Below are positions 1 to 7,566 of a stretch of DNA of 11,229 nucleotides, piece after piece. The position numbers and the translations under genes were made by a program. Each line of letters opens with the position of its first letter. Within the stretch, counting starts at the first letter, position 1. Source of the stretch: an uncultured Granulosicoccaceae bacterium (GTDB lineage Bacteria > Pseudomonadota > Gammaproteobacteria > Granulosicoccales > Granulosicoccaceae); NCBI GenBank assembly GCA_937951695.1, contig CALFBL010000130.1, positions 1 through 11,229 of the forward strand, given 5' to 3'. Under the pieces are notes generated by a model, which had not been told where the DNA came from, made no database searches, and saw nothing but the letters and a program-made list of their open reading frames with translations.

Positions 1-890
1 ATCAAACTGTAAATCCACGGTGGTTGGATACCACCCCAAGAGCCGTCAGAATCCTGATGTCGCACAATCCATTCAACGCAACGTGCTCTGGCACCGCTGC
101 GGCCGGGTATCCCACCCCAGTCCTGCACTTTGTGAAGAACGCGATCGAGGCCACGAAAAAACGACTCCCACGACAGCAGGCCACCGCGCTTCGGCATCCG
201 GTAAAGATCATTGTCTCGCCCGTTCGGAAACAGCTCATGCGGGCGAAGATGTTCGGGCAGCTTCTTCACATAACGCATCGAAGACAACACACTCAACGGA
301 ACCAGTGTTGCCCGAGCCCAACTGGCAAAGCGGTAAATACTGAACGGCATCCACAGCGGCATGCGGATAATTTCGGGCGCCATGTTGGGTGTGTGTTCCC
401 ACGGCCATTCGCCTAGCAGAGCTAACCAATAACGAGTAAATACCCTGACATTACGCAACGCGTCTTTTTCGAGAATCCATGCTCTTGCACGGCGCATGGC
501 GTCAACCTCTGGATTGACGCCACAGATCCGCAAGGCCACATAAGATTCGACGGTGGTATTTACATCCCCGCTGGGTGCGTCGAAATAGGTTTCGAAGGCG
601 CCGTCGTCGCGCTGTTTAGACAAAATGCCAGAAACGATCTGATCGCGATCCGGCATCTCGATACCCATCACATGGAACGCCATTACCCATTCGGCTTCCA
701 TGCATGAATTAGACTCCAGCATACCGGCCCAGTAACCGTCCTCGGTTTGCACTTGATCAAGCCACTCCAACCCGGCTTCAATGGTTTGATCAAGGGCGCG
801 CGAGGAGTTCGACAGCGAGACTCTCTCCTTCGAGGCACTCAAGACCGAGGCACTTCCCTTCACCGCCACCGGCTGGTCTAGGTCCAGCAT
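1..890 (-). CDS. shc: Squalene-hopene cyclase, N-terminal 296 residues (3' end outside window)
   Basis: Squalene-hopene cyclase folds squalene into hopene/hopanol at the inner membrane, the committed step of hopanoid synthesis. The frame is open from an ATG at 888-890 to the window edge. Three QW-type motifs are visible: Q48 to W54 (QTEDGYW), Q93 (QRDDGAF) and Q279 to W285 (QDSDGSW), the last followed by GGIQPPW as in bacterial cyclases. The stretch VFTRYWLALLGEWPWE (150-165) and the following PLWMPFSIYRFASW (178-191) also match the family. Full proteins are about 630-680 residues, so a little under half is seen. The catalytic DXDD motif lies beyond the edge and cannot be checked. The ATG is preceded by AAGGAT at a normal distance. 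It diverges from the lipoprotein/idi2 genes, which fits a shared isoprenoid role. Recognition is strong; cyclase product specificity is not testable here. Confidence 0.93.
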   Translation of the reverse strand, partial: MLDLDQPVAVKGSASVLSASKERVSLSNSSRALDQTIEAGLEWLDQVQTEDGYWAGMLESNSCMEAEWVMAFHVMGIEMPDRDQIVSGILSKQRDDGAFETYFDAPSGDVNTTVESYVALRICGVNPEVDAMRRARAWILEKDALRNVRVFTRYWLALLGEWPWEHTPNMAPEIIRMPLWMPFSIYRFASWARATLVPLSVLSSMRYVKKLPEHLRPHELFPNGRDNDLYRMPKRGGLLSWESFFRGLDRVLHKVQDWGGIPGRSGARARCVEWIVRHQDSDGSWGGIQPPWIYSL

Positions 891-919
891 TCGACATCCT
901 TCGTTGAAACTAATGCTAG

Positions 920-925
920 ATTATA
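920..925 (-). promoter_or_regulatory. Candidate -10 box of shc
   Basis: The minus strand carries a perfect TATAAT 30 bases upstream of the shc ATG. I see no convincing -35 hexamer at 16-18 bases upstream, so this is only a candidate. The whole control region for shc and for the divergent lipoprotein gene must fit between 891 and about 968. Confidence 0.35.
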
Positions 926-968
926 CATTCTGGGCATTTCTTATCACTTGTTTCAATCCTTGGAACCC

Positions 969-1442
969 ATGATAACTGCATCACTAAACACGTTAATATT
1001 TCTGATAAATGGTGCCAGCAGACTACCCCGATCGCTTGGGCGGTCGCCACTAGTGGGCATTACACTTGTTGCACTACCGTTACTCCAGTCTGGCTGCGCC
1101 AGTATTACAACGCCGTCTGGCGCTGTGCTCAGTCGCAGTAGCCCGGAATTTCGAGACTACGCCTCCGCGGTGTTCCGGCGCCAAAACGCTGCGCTAGTTT
1201 CCATATTTGATGTATACGAAGACGCGAACGACGCAGACATCGCAGAACTTGATCGAGCCGAGCAAGCCATGATCGACAGTTGCGCACCACTGAATCGCGC
1301 AGCCTCGGCGCGTCGCGACGGTGAGACACTGAACATCAACACATTAAAAAGGGTCGCCGCATCGGTGGTCGACTGCGATACCGCAACGATCAACACTGAA
1401 CAGTTGATCCGTCGTGTTCAGACAACATCAGGGCAGAGTTGA
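969..1442 (+). CDS. Small lipoprotein of unknown function
   Basis: The product is 157 residues from the ATG at 969; the frame stays open to a TTG at 948 (164 residues). The ATG has GGAA only three bases upstream, and the TTG has no visible Shine-Dalgarno, so the start is uncertain. Residues 27-42 are a hydrophobic core ending in a lipobox LLQSGC with the lipidated cysteine at residue 43, so a lipoprotein is likely. The n-region before the core is unusually long. The mature part is about 115 residues, mostly helix-prone and acidic in the middle (DVYEDANDADIAELDRAEQ), with two further cysteines (residues 105 and 136) that could form a disulfide in the periplasm. I do not recognise a family. It diverges from shc and lies upstream of idi2, so a cell-envelope role linked to hopanoids is conceivable but unproven. 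Confidence 0.7.
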   Translation: MITASLNTLIFLINGASRLPRSLGRSPLVGITLVALPLLQSGCASITTPSGAVLSRSSPEFRDYASAVFRRQNAALVSIFDVYEDANDADIAELDRAEQAMIDSCAPLNRAASARRDGETLNINTLKRVAASVVDCDTATINTEQLIRRVQTTSGQS

Positions 1443-1467
1443 CCGGCTCAACGTATCCATTGAGACG

Positions 1468-1581
1468 ATGCCTACCGAACTTTTTCTGATGCGCGGCACC
1501 CTACCTGCGGTTAGGCGCTATGGTCTGCGGCACATCAAATTCTCAAGCTGGGAAAATCCAAAAGCTATGGAACGACTTTGA
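1468..1581 (+). CDS. Possible 37-codon ORF overlapping the idi2 start (TTGA)
   Basis: An ATG at 1468 opens a 37-codon frame that ends in TGA at 1579-1581. The TTG start of the isomerase gene occupies 1578-1580, so stop and start share the four bases TTGA, the arrangement expected for translational coupling. The peptide is basic in the middle (AVRRYGLRHIKF) and ends SSWENPKAMERL. A purine-rich GAGACG precedes the ATG. The same frame also runs upstream into the end of the lipoprotein gene. I do not recognise the peptide; it may be a leader or a chance ORF. Confidence 0.25.
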   Translation: MPTELFLMRGTLPAVRRYGLRHIKFSSWENPKAMERL

Positions 1582-2615
1582 CCAACACAATAAATAATCG
1601 CAAGCTGGAACACCTCAGAGCAATAGCCAACGATCCAGACGTAGAGCGTTATGCCACAGGCTTCGACAGCATTCAGCTCTGTCACCGGGCTCTGCCAGAT
1701 ATCGACTTCGACGCGATCGATACCCGAGTGCCCTTCCTCGGTAAGACGTTATCTTTTCCACTGTTGGTGTCGTCCATGACCGGAGGCGACAGCGCTGAAA
1801 TTGTGCGGATAAACCGCAATCTTGCCAGTGCCGCTGAACACTGCGGAGTGGCCATGGCTGTCGGCTCACAACGTGTCATGTTTGGCACATCCGCAGCGCG
1901 TGAAAGCTTTGAGCTGCGACACCTGGCACCAAACGCCCCGCTGCTATCGAATTTGGGTGCAGTCCAGCTAAACCTGGGTTTTGGTATTGAGGAGTGTCAG
2001 GAGGCTGTTGATATTCTGCAAGCTGATGGTCTTTACTTACATTTGAATCCTCTGCAGGAAGCGGTGCAGCCTGAGGGTGATCGCAATTTTGCAAACTTGA
2101 AACAACACATCGCCGATGTTGTGCAAAATCTCAGAGTACCCGTGTTACTTAAAGAAGTCGGTTCGGGCATGTCCAAGGCCGATATTATCTCAGGGATCAC
2201 CGCCGGTGTTCGCCACTTTGATGTTGCAGGTCGTGGCGGAACTTCGTGGAGTCGCATCGAATATCATCGTACTAACGATATTGGCGATGATCTGGGATTA
2301 CAGTTTCAGGACTGGGGCTTGACCACCGTGCAATCCTTGCGTGAAGCGACAAGCTGTTGCGAGACTCACGCACCCGACGCTGTGCTTATCGCCAGTGGCG
2401 GATTACGCACCGGAATTGATATGGCGAAAGCAATTATTCTAGGGGCACATATGTGCGGAATAGCAGCTCCCTTGCTGTACGCCGCGCAAGAATCTTCCGA
2501 AGCTGCCGTTGCCAAGATTGAGTCATTGAAACGAGCGTTTACCACTGCGATGTTTTTGCTGGGTTGCGCCAATTGCTCTGAATTACGCGGAAATACTTCC
2601 CTATTGTACAGCTGA
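1578..2615 (+). CDS. fni: Isopentenyl-diphosphate delta-isomerase type 2 (FMN-dependent)
   Basis: This 345-residue cytoplasmic flavoprotein interconverts isopentenyl and dimethylallyl diphosphate, supplying the allylic primer for prenyl chains including squalene. Visible family motifs in order are NRKLEHL near the N-terminus, PLLVSSMTGG (61-70), VGSQR (about 95-99), the LxNLGAVQL segment, HLNPLQEAVQPEGDRNF (the Mg/substrate loop), VPVLLKEVGSGMS (flavin site lysine), FDVAGRGGTSW and ASGGLRTGIDMAKAIILGA (phosphate binding). The length is typical of the family. The start is a TTG: no ATG lies near it, the homologous N-terminus begins here, and GGAA sits five bases upstream. Cysteines are frequent in the second half (a CC pair and a CxxC near the end), which is a curiosity only. 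It is co-directional with the lipoprotein gene, and shc is just beyond, so it probably feeds hopanoid synthesis. The alternative symbol idi2 is also in use. Confidence 0.95.
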   Translation: MTNTINNRKLEHLRAIANDPDVERYATGFDSIQLCHRALPDIDFDAIDTRVPFLGKTLSFPLLVSSMTGGDSAEIVRINRNLASAAEHCGVAMAVGSQRVMFGTSAARESFELRHLAPNAPLLSNLGAVQLNLGFGIEECQEAVDILQADGLYLHLNPLQEAVQPEGDRNFANLKQHIADVVQNLRVPVLLKEVGSGMSKADIISGITAGVRHFDVAGRGGTSWSRIEYHRTNDIGDDLGLQFQDWGLTTVQSLREATSCCETHAPDAVLIASGGLRTGIDMAKAIILGAHMCGIAAPLLYAAQESSEAAVAKIESLKRAFTTAMFLLGCANCSELRGNTSLLYS

Positions 2616-2771
2616 GGTTTCCATTCCTCGCTCACCGCTTCCAAATTGAACGGGATCGGTGTTTAATGTGCCATGGTGATGCAATTCGAATACTTTTGAG
2701 GTGATTGACCTTGGCCCGCAGTGAACAGCCGACGACACTCTTTTATCGAACTAACCCTAGTTGTCGAGATT

Positions 2772-3614
2772 ATGCCAGTGACACGTAACAACCTATCCAG
2801 TGCGCGTCGGTGGAAGAAAACACTGGCTTTACTTGTGTTGCTGATTAGCACGACAGGTTGCGGCATGATGTCCAACGGACGTCCTTGGGGGGAAGACGCG
2901 TTCACCAATGTGAACCGCAAAACGTTATCCCAATCAGCGTGGAACGCACTTACCGATCTTCAAACCCTTGTCCCTGCGACAGCCGCTGTCCTCTTTACCA
3001 TCGGCGATCTCGACCGCGACACCTCAGACTGGGCCAGAGAAAACACACCCGTCTTCGGCTCTGAGCAAAATGCTCAGGATGTGAGCGACATCCTTAGACT
3101 GGCTCTGCAGGTTGAAACCATCGCTACACTGGTTGCAACTCCCAGTGGACCTTACGGCAAGCGGTGGCGGAAGGCAAAATTGAAAGGTCTTGGAGTCGCC
3201 GCTCTGGTGGGGGGTAGCACCTCGGCAACCACTCAGTCGATTAAGCGTCTGGCAGACCGGACCCGACCCAACGAAGACGATGATCTGAGCTTTCCATCCG
3301 CACACGCCTCGAACTCCTCCGCGATGGCCACGCTATCCAACCGCCAACTGGATGCTGTCAACCTGCCACCGTTGGCAAAAAAAACCATCCGGGCAAGCAA
3401 TTTCGTTATCGCATCCCTCACAGCGTACGCCCGGGTGGAAGGGGGCGCGCATTTTCCCAGCGATGTGCTCGCAGGCTCGGCACTCGGTCATTTTTTCGGT
3501 GCTTTTATCTATGATGCGTTTATCGGTGATGTAACCGGCCCTCAGCGCTTCCAACTGGCTGTTGGGCCTTCCGAAGAAGGCATGAAGGCGCAGATTTTTA
3601 TCCCCCTGTACTAG
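2772..3614 (+). CDS. PAP2-superfamily phosphatase, predicted lipoprotein
   Basis: The three PAP2 (type 2 phosphatidic acid phosphatase) signatures are complete: KRLADRTRP (K158, R165-P166), FPSAH (catalytic-site His178, Ala where Gly is usual) and R221 x5 H227 x3 D231 in ARVEGGAHFPSD. The enzyme should dephosphorylate a lipid phosphate or diphosphate. Starting at the ATG at 2772 gives a 280-residue protein with RRWKK, a hydrophobic core and STTGC (Cys30), an imperfect lipobox. The frame is open to a GTG at 2721, but that would put 17 extra residues before the signal. Unlike integral-membrane PAP2 enzymes it has few strong membrane segments; together with the lipid anchor and the C-terminus ending FIPLY this suggests a periplasmic or outer-membrane location. 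Its position after idi2 suggests a prenyl phosphate substrate, but phosphatidic acid or undecaprenyl diphosphate are equally possible. Confidence 0.87.
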   Translation: MPVTRNNLSSARRWKKTLALLVLLISTTGCGMMSNGRPWGEDAFTNVNRKTLSQSAWNALTDLQTLVPATAAVLFTIGDLDRDTSDWARENTPVFGSEQNAQDVSDILRLALQVETIATLVATPSGPYGKRWRKAKLKGLGVAALVGGSTSATTQSIKRLADRTRPNEDDDLSFPSAHASNSSAMATLSNRQLDAVNLPPLAKKTIRASNFVIASLTAYARVEGGAHFPSDVLAGSALGHFFGAFIYDAFIGDVTGPQRFQLAVGPSEEGMKAQIFIPLY

Positions 3615-3645
3615 TTGCCTGACGGGTCGATTAAAAAGCGCTGCA

Positions 3646-4800
3646 TCAGTCAAGCAAACTTTTAAACAGTCGCCCCAACCCGTCGTTGGTGTGAAAACCA
3701 ATGAACCTGAAGTATCCCGGGCCAATCGCCATCACAGGGACTACGCTGCCGGTGTGCCCAAATGACTTAAATGTGGGCTTAACCCGTCGGTCCGTCCAGT
3801 CCGATTTCAATAGTAAACCACCGGTTTCATGATCTGACGTAAAAACAAACAGAGTATCAGGATGCAGATCGAGAAAATCCAAAACCACGGCCACGGCATC
3901 TTGCATGGTGTCCACACCTTTCAACAATCGCTTCTCGTTTCTCCAGTGACCGGCAGAATCCAATTCTTCGGTTTCCAACAGCAACAAAAACGGTTCGTTA
4001 TAGGAAGCCAATGTGTTTAATGCAACTGATGTCAAATGCTTTAGTGACGGCGCAGAGGTTGGGTCTGCAATTTGCCCTTCGTTGAACAAACCGACAATCG
4101 GTTTACCAGCAAAACTTTCTGCATTATTTGCACTTGAATTAATTTGTGAGAAACGACTACCAAAAAGCGCTTCGGTAGATGAACGGTCGGGAATATTGTT
4201 TTTTCCAGGGTTCTTCAATTCACCCATCAACAAATCCAAGCGTGATTCCGACAACGCATTTAAAATAGCTTTGGCATCTTCGCGTGATTTAGCATGCACA
4301 GTAAACCCAGCTGGTGTGGCATCCCATACGTAAGAGTCTGTAACCACACCGGTGCGATAACCGCGTTCGGCTGCTAATTCAAAGATGTTTTTCAATCGAT
4401 CACCGTTTTCATCCACACCAATCGAACCATTGGAGGTACTAATACCCGTCGATAGCGCTGTTGCCGACCCCGCAGAATCGGTTAAATAATTGCCCCGGGG
4501 ATTTGGTTGATGCCATCCGGTCGCGCTGAAGCGTTGCCAAAGCCCTGCTTCCGAATGCCTTTGCGTGGCCAAGGACAGCTGCGCAAAACCCAGCCCATCA
4601 GCGACAAATATAATGATATTTCTGGGCTTGCCTGAAGAATCCGGCGCTACCTGCTGTGCTTCAGCGAGCTGATTGATCACCAACGACATGACAGCGATTC
4701 GGCAAAACACAGCGATACCAGGAATCAAACGAGCGCCATCCACACCGCAGTAGCGAGTTTGAGCTTTTTTGTTTTTTGCATATTTGATATTCACACCCAT
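3646..4800 (-). CDS. Alkaline phosphatase, PhoA family, exported
   Basis: A 384-residue phosphomonoesterase of the alkaline phosphatase family. The key residues are present in order: metal ligand D68 in FVADGLG, nucleophile S109 in TDSAGSATALSTG, D160-A-T162-P, R173 thirteen residues later (phosphate-binding arginine), E276 and D281-x3-H285 in the LLLLETEELDSAGH segment, D323-H324 in TSDHETGG, and H349 in FGHTG. D160 matches the Asp found in E. coli PhoA rather than the His of animal enzymes. A long n-region and a hydrophobic core end near LAEAQQ (about 43-50), indicating Sec export to the periplasm. The frame is open to a TTG at 4842, but the ATG at 4798-4800 has AGGTGAG just upstream and is preferred. 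It converges with the PAP2 gene with only 31 bases between stops and no obvious terminator. A pho-box was not recognised upstream. Confidence 0.92.
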   Translation of the reverse strand: MGVNIKYAKNKKAQTRYCGVDGARLIPGIAVFCRIAVMSLVINQLAEAQQVAPDSSGKPRNIIIFVADGLGFAQLSLATQRHSEAGLWQRFSATGWHQPNPRGNYLTDSAGSATALSTGISTSNGSIGVDENGDRLKNIFELAAERGYRTGVVTDSYVWDATPAGFTVHAKSREDAKAILNALSESRLDLLMGELKNPGKNNIPDRSSTEALFGSRFSQINSSANNAESFAGKPIVGLFNEGQIADPTSAPSLKHLTSVALNTLASYNEPFLLLLETEELDSAGHWRNEKRLLKGVDTMQDAVAVVLDFLDLHPDTLFVFTSDHETGGLLLKSDWTDRRVKPTFKSFGHTGSVVPVMAIGPGYFRFIGFHTNDGLGRLFKSLLD

Positions 4801-5061
4801 ACACTCACCTGTACCTTGCCACTGGCTCAGCGTCAACACCAATCGAATGATTCTTTCTCGTTATCATAAGCCTGATACACGCTTTGACAGACTAAATGCT
4901 CGCGAAACAGAGTGTCTTTTTCGGCTACAACTGCAGAGTTTGAGCTCTCCAGAATAGACAGCGCAAACGGATCTTTGCTACCCTCTCGCAGCCTGTTAGG
5001 CTCTTATCGTTGCTGAACCGATTGCCTCGCTCATATTAAGGACGTGCGGGTGCTGCAAAGG

Positions 5062-5067
5062 TATAAT
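5062..5067 (+). promoter_or_regulatory. Candidate -10 box of the dehydratase gene
   Basis: TATAAT lies 35 bases before the dehydratase ATG. The -35 position has no good hexamer. A second weak pair (TTGCTG at 5010-5015 and CATATT at 5032-5037, 16 bases apart) is also possible. The 259-base gap 4843-5101 must hold divergent promoters for this gene and the alkaline phosphatase gene; nothing else stands out in it. Confidence 0.3.
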
Positions 5068-5101
5068 TAGAGCCTGATCGAATTTAAACTCTGGATCGCC
5101 G

Positions 5102-6976
5102 ATGACCAATAAGTCCAAAGCTGTGGTGTTCGACAAGAACCCCGGTCGCAATGCGCAAACCTATGGGATAGCCAGGCAACTCAATACCGATGAAGATCTG
5201 ATACACGAACCTTCAGTCGGTGTGGTCGGCACGAAAGGCGACAGTCAGTGCTACCTAGGCATACAGCGCAAAGTTGAAACCATTCATGAGCATCTACGCC
5301 AGAATCTGGGTCGCGATCAAGGTCAAATGCGGATGCGCTTGGTGCAACCCGAGTACACCGTAGCCACGTCAGATGGCATGCGTAACGGTACCCGCGAAAT
5401 GCGCTATTCACTGATTGGCCGTGAGGTCACCCACGACACCATCTGTGAACACTTAAGTGCCAGTGGCCTTGAAGGTACAATCGCGGTCGTTGCCTGTGAC
5501 AAACCACCGGTGGGAACCCTTGCCGGTCTACTTGAGCACAATCGTCCTGCCATTATTATGTCCGACGGGCCCATCCGCCCCGGCCGCGATTCAATCACCG
5601 AACAACCGATTGATATCATCACCGGCTTTCAGGCTGCGGGCAATCCAGACGAAGATTTTAAAAAACGCATCGCTCGTGAGGCCTGCCCGGGTTACGGCAG
5701 CTGTGGCGGCATGTTTACTTACAACACGATGCAAACCTTTATCGGGGTCGTCGGTATGCAGCCGCTGCATATGGTCTCACCTCCATCCGATGATCCGCGT
5801 CGACTCAATGAATTTCCACAACAGTTGGTTGACTATCTAAGAGAGTTAATTGCCAGCGGCCGTACCCCCCGCGACATCGTTTCGCGTGATGCCATCCGTA
5901 ACGCTGTTATTGTTTCGATGGCTGTAGGTGGCTCTACCAATGTGCTTCTGCATGCACCTGAGATTGCACGGGCTGCTGGCTTTAAAAACTTTGCCAAAGA
6001 CATCATGCCACCGGACGAATTCAATCATCTCTCGCAGCATGTTGTGCCCGTGTTAACAGACGCCAGGCCCTACGGCACCTACTCAATGGTCGACATTGAT
6101 GACAAAGGCGGCGTACAGGTCATCGTTAAAGAGTTACTGGATGCCGGCTTGCTGTACGGCGACACACTGACCTGTACCGGTGAAACACTAGCCGAACAGG
6201 TGGGCACACTGAACACGACGAAAGCAGATGGCACGGTCGTTTATCCCGTGGAAAAACCCTACAAAGAGACCGGTGGGCTGCGCGTACTCGGTGGCAACCT
6301 CTCTCCGGAATACAGCGCAGTATTGAAACTTGCCGGCGTGGAAGGCGGCTTGGAAAACAATCGCTTTGTCGGACGCGCGCGCATTTTTAACGGTGAACAG
6401 GCTCTACTGGATGTTCTGGAATCGGATCCCGGCGGATTTGCCAACAATGACATGGTCATCGTTCGGTATGAGGGGCCCAGCGGTGCACCGGGAATGCCTG
6501 AAATGCTCGACTCAACCTCACGTATTACCACACTCTGCCGGGAACGCGACATTGTTGTCGGCATGATGACGGACGCGAGGTTTTCTGGTGGCTCCGTTGG
6601 TTTGGTGATAGGACATGTTGGACCAGAAGCTGCTCGTGGAGGTCCGATAGCGTTGGTGGAAGACGGTGATGAAATCATCGCCGACCTCGATGCCAACGAA
6701 CTCAACTGCACGCAGCTGCTCGATGAATCCACATACCAGTCGCGCAAAGTCACATGGGATAAAGCGGTAGCCGATCACGGCGGGATTCACCCTCTGTGTG
6801 GTGAAGTTGATACCCGCTTGCTGAATCGCATGCGTCGCTCAGCGGTCTCCGCCGTGCAAGGTGCCGGTATGCATCCTGATCGTGAACTGTGGGTGCCCGA
6901 GCCGCGTGAGCCGGTTGAGACAGGCTTTGTACCGCAGAATAAATATCGTCAGGGGACGCAAAAGGTGTTCACGTAA
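5102..6976 (+). CDS. IlvD/Edd-family dehydratase (dihydroxy-acid or sugar-acid dehydratase)
   Basis: The 624-residue protein belongs to the iron-sulfur IlvD/Edd family, which removes water from 2,3-dihydroxy acids to give 2-keto acids. The three expected cluster cysteines are C50 (GDSQC), C132 (ACDK) and C201 (GSCGGMFTYNTM); D91, D133 and K134 match the Mg ligands and the carbamylated lysine. GGSTN (277-281), GGNLSPE (398-404), YEGPSGAPGMPEML and DARFSGGS with candidate catalytic S496 follow, then GHVGPEAARGGPIA. Length fits IlvD (about 560-620). The sequence departs from standard IlvD: CDKPPVGTLAGLLEH replaces the usual CDKxxPG, IIMSDGP replaces the GG motif, and DARFSG is reminiscent of sugar-acid dehydratases such as YjhG. 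Substrate therefore cannot be fixed, and I give no symbol. The gene stands alone, with no isoleucine/valine pathway neighbours. The ATG has GGA about seven bases upstream. Confidence 0.88.
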   Translation: MTNKSKAVVFDKNPGRNAQTYGIARQLNTDEDLIHEPSVGVVGTKGDSQCYLGIQRKVETIHEHLRQNLGRDQGQMRMRLVQPEYTVATSDGMRNGTREMRYSLIGREVTHDTICEHLSASGLEGTIAVVACDKPPVGTLAGLLEHNRPAIIMSDGPIRPGRDSITEQPIDIITGFQAAGNPDEDFKKRIAREACPGYGSCGGMFTYNTMQTFIGVVGMQPLHMVSPPSDDPRRLNEFPQQLVDYLRELIASGRTPRDIVSRDAIRNAVIVSMAVGGSTNVLLHAPEIARAAGFKNFAKDIMPPDEFNHLSQHVVPVLTDARPYGTYSMVDIDDKGGVQVIVKELLDAGLLYGDTLTCTGETLAEQVGTLNTTKADGTVVYPVEKPYKETGGLRVLGGNLSPEYSAVLKLAGVEGGLENNRFVGRARIFNGEQALLDVLESDPGGFANNDMVIVRYEGPSGAPGMPEMLDSTSRITTLCRERDIVVGMMTDARFSGGSVGLVIGHVGPEAARGGPIALVEDGDEIIADLDANELNCTQLLDESTYQSRKVTWDKAVADHGGIHPLCGEVDTRLLNRMRRSAVSAVQGAGMHPDRELWVPEPREPVETGFVPQNKYRQGTQKVFT

Positions 6977-6988
6977 ACTGGACTGTCA

Positions 6989-7566
6989 TTGCATCATTCG
7001 ACCAGCTTGAAAATCCCGACTCAGTTTGATCATCTGGACGATTATTTATCGGGTAGACGTCAGAGGTTGCCCTCTGACGTCTACCCGACGTTTGTTCGAG
7101 ATCACCATAAGGAACAGAGCAAGGGTGTGATACAGCTGGATCTATTCAAGCCTCATGATTTCAACTACCGCTACAAGGTCATCGTTACCAATAAGACAAC
7201 GCAAGCGAGACAGGTTGTTGAATACCATGAAGGGCGTGGCTCGCAGGAGGGGCTGTTTGCTGAATTGAAAACAGAGGCGGCAATGAGTTACGTGCCGTGT
7301 AACGGCTGGAATGCTAACAAGCTGTATCTGTTGAGCAATGTCATTGCACACAATTAACGCGCGAGCTACAAATGCGTTACCGCGAAAGCAATAGAAATAC
7401 GACAGTGAGGCGTCCGGCGCTATGGAAATTCAGCGAAATCGGTACGCTACGCAAACAGATCATACAACGCGCTGGGCGATTGATACGACCTCAAAGAATT
7501 TTAACTCTATCAATGGCAGAAAATCCGGCCGTTGAGGAAACAATCTTGAGTTATCTGCCTGCGTAG
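6989..7566 (+). pseudogene. IS1380-like transposase, C-terminal remnant with frameshift
   Basis: The 122-residue first part ends with the DDE transposase C-terminal signature of IS1380-type elements: YRYKVIVTNK, then EYHEGRGSQEGLFAELK (acidic residue of the catalytic site in the YREK-like segment), then NGWNANKLYLLSNVIAHN. It stops at 7355-7357. The adjacent frame continues the family sequence at once: LTRELQMRYRE, then LWKFSEIGTLRKQIIQRAGRLIRP and a tail ending at 7566. Loss of one T near 7352-7355 (AATTTA to AATTA) explains the break. Only about 190 of an expected 430 or more residues remain, so the element cannot move by itself. Bases 6989 to about 7088, which include the inverted repeat, do not look like transposase and may be flanking DNA. 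Confidence 0.8.
7049..7088. repeat. Perfect 18-bp inverted repeat with 4-nt loop
   Basis: The left arm TCGGGTAGACGTCAGAGG (7049-7066) is exactly reverse-complementary to 7071-7088, separated by TTGC. It begins 73 bases after the dehydratase stop. No U-tract follows, so it is not a standard intrinsic terminator, although such a stem could still protect the 3' end of the mRNA. It sits inside an open frame just before recognisable transposase sequence begins (about 7090), so it may mark a rearrangement junction. It is neither a known IS end nor a REP element that I recognise. Confidence 0.8.

Noticed and set aside
20..416. Two long plus-strand open frames at the left edge
   Set aside because: They lie opposite the shc frame, which has clear QW motifs; their translations look like compositionally biased shadows.
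2646..2667. TTGAAC/TTTAAT promoter-like pair before the PAP2 gene
   Set aside because: The hexamers are only 10 bases apart, too close for a sigma-70 promoter.
3615..3645. Bidirectional terminator between the convergent phosphatase genes
   Set aside because: I could not find a convincing stem with T-tracts in this 31-base gap.
3333..3725. A 130-codon minus-strand frame over the PAP2 and phosphatase ends
   Set aside because: It is antisense to the PAP2 catalytic motifs and overlaps the end of the alkaline phosphatase gene.
4013..4333. A 106-codon plus-strand frame
   Set aside because: It is antisense to the alkaline phosphatase coding sequence, with no family features.
6259..6753. A 164-codon minus-strand frame inside the dehydratase gene
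   Set aside because: It is antisense to strongly conserved IlvD-family motifs and its translation is Ser/Pro-rich with no domain.
7049..7088. Intrinsic terminator for the dehydratase gene
   Set aside because: The stem is strong, but no run of T's follows on either strand, so it is listed as an inverted repeat instead.
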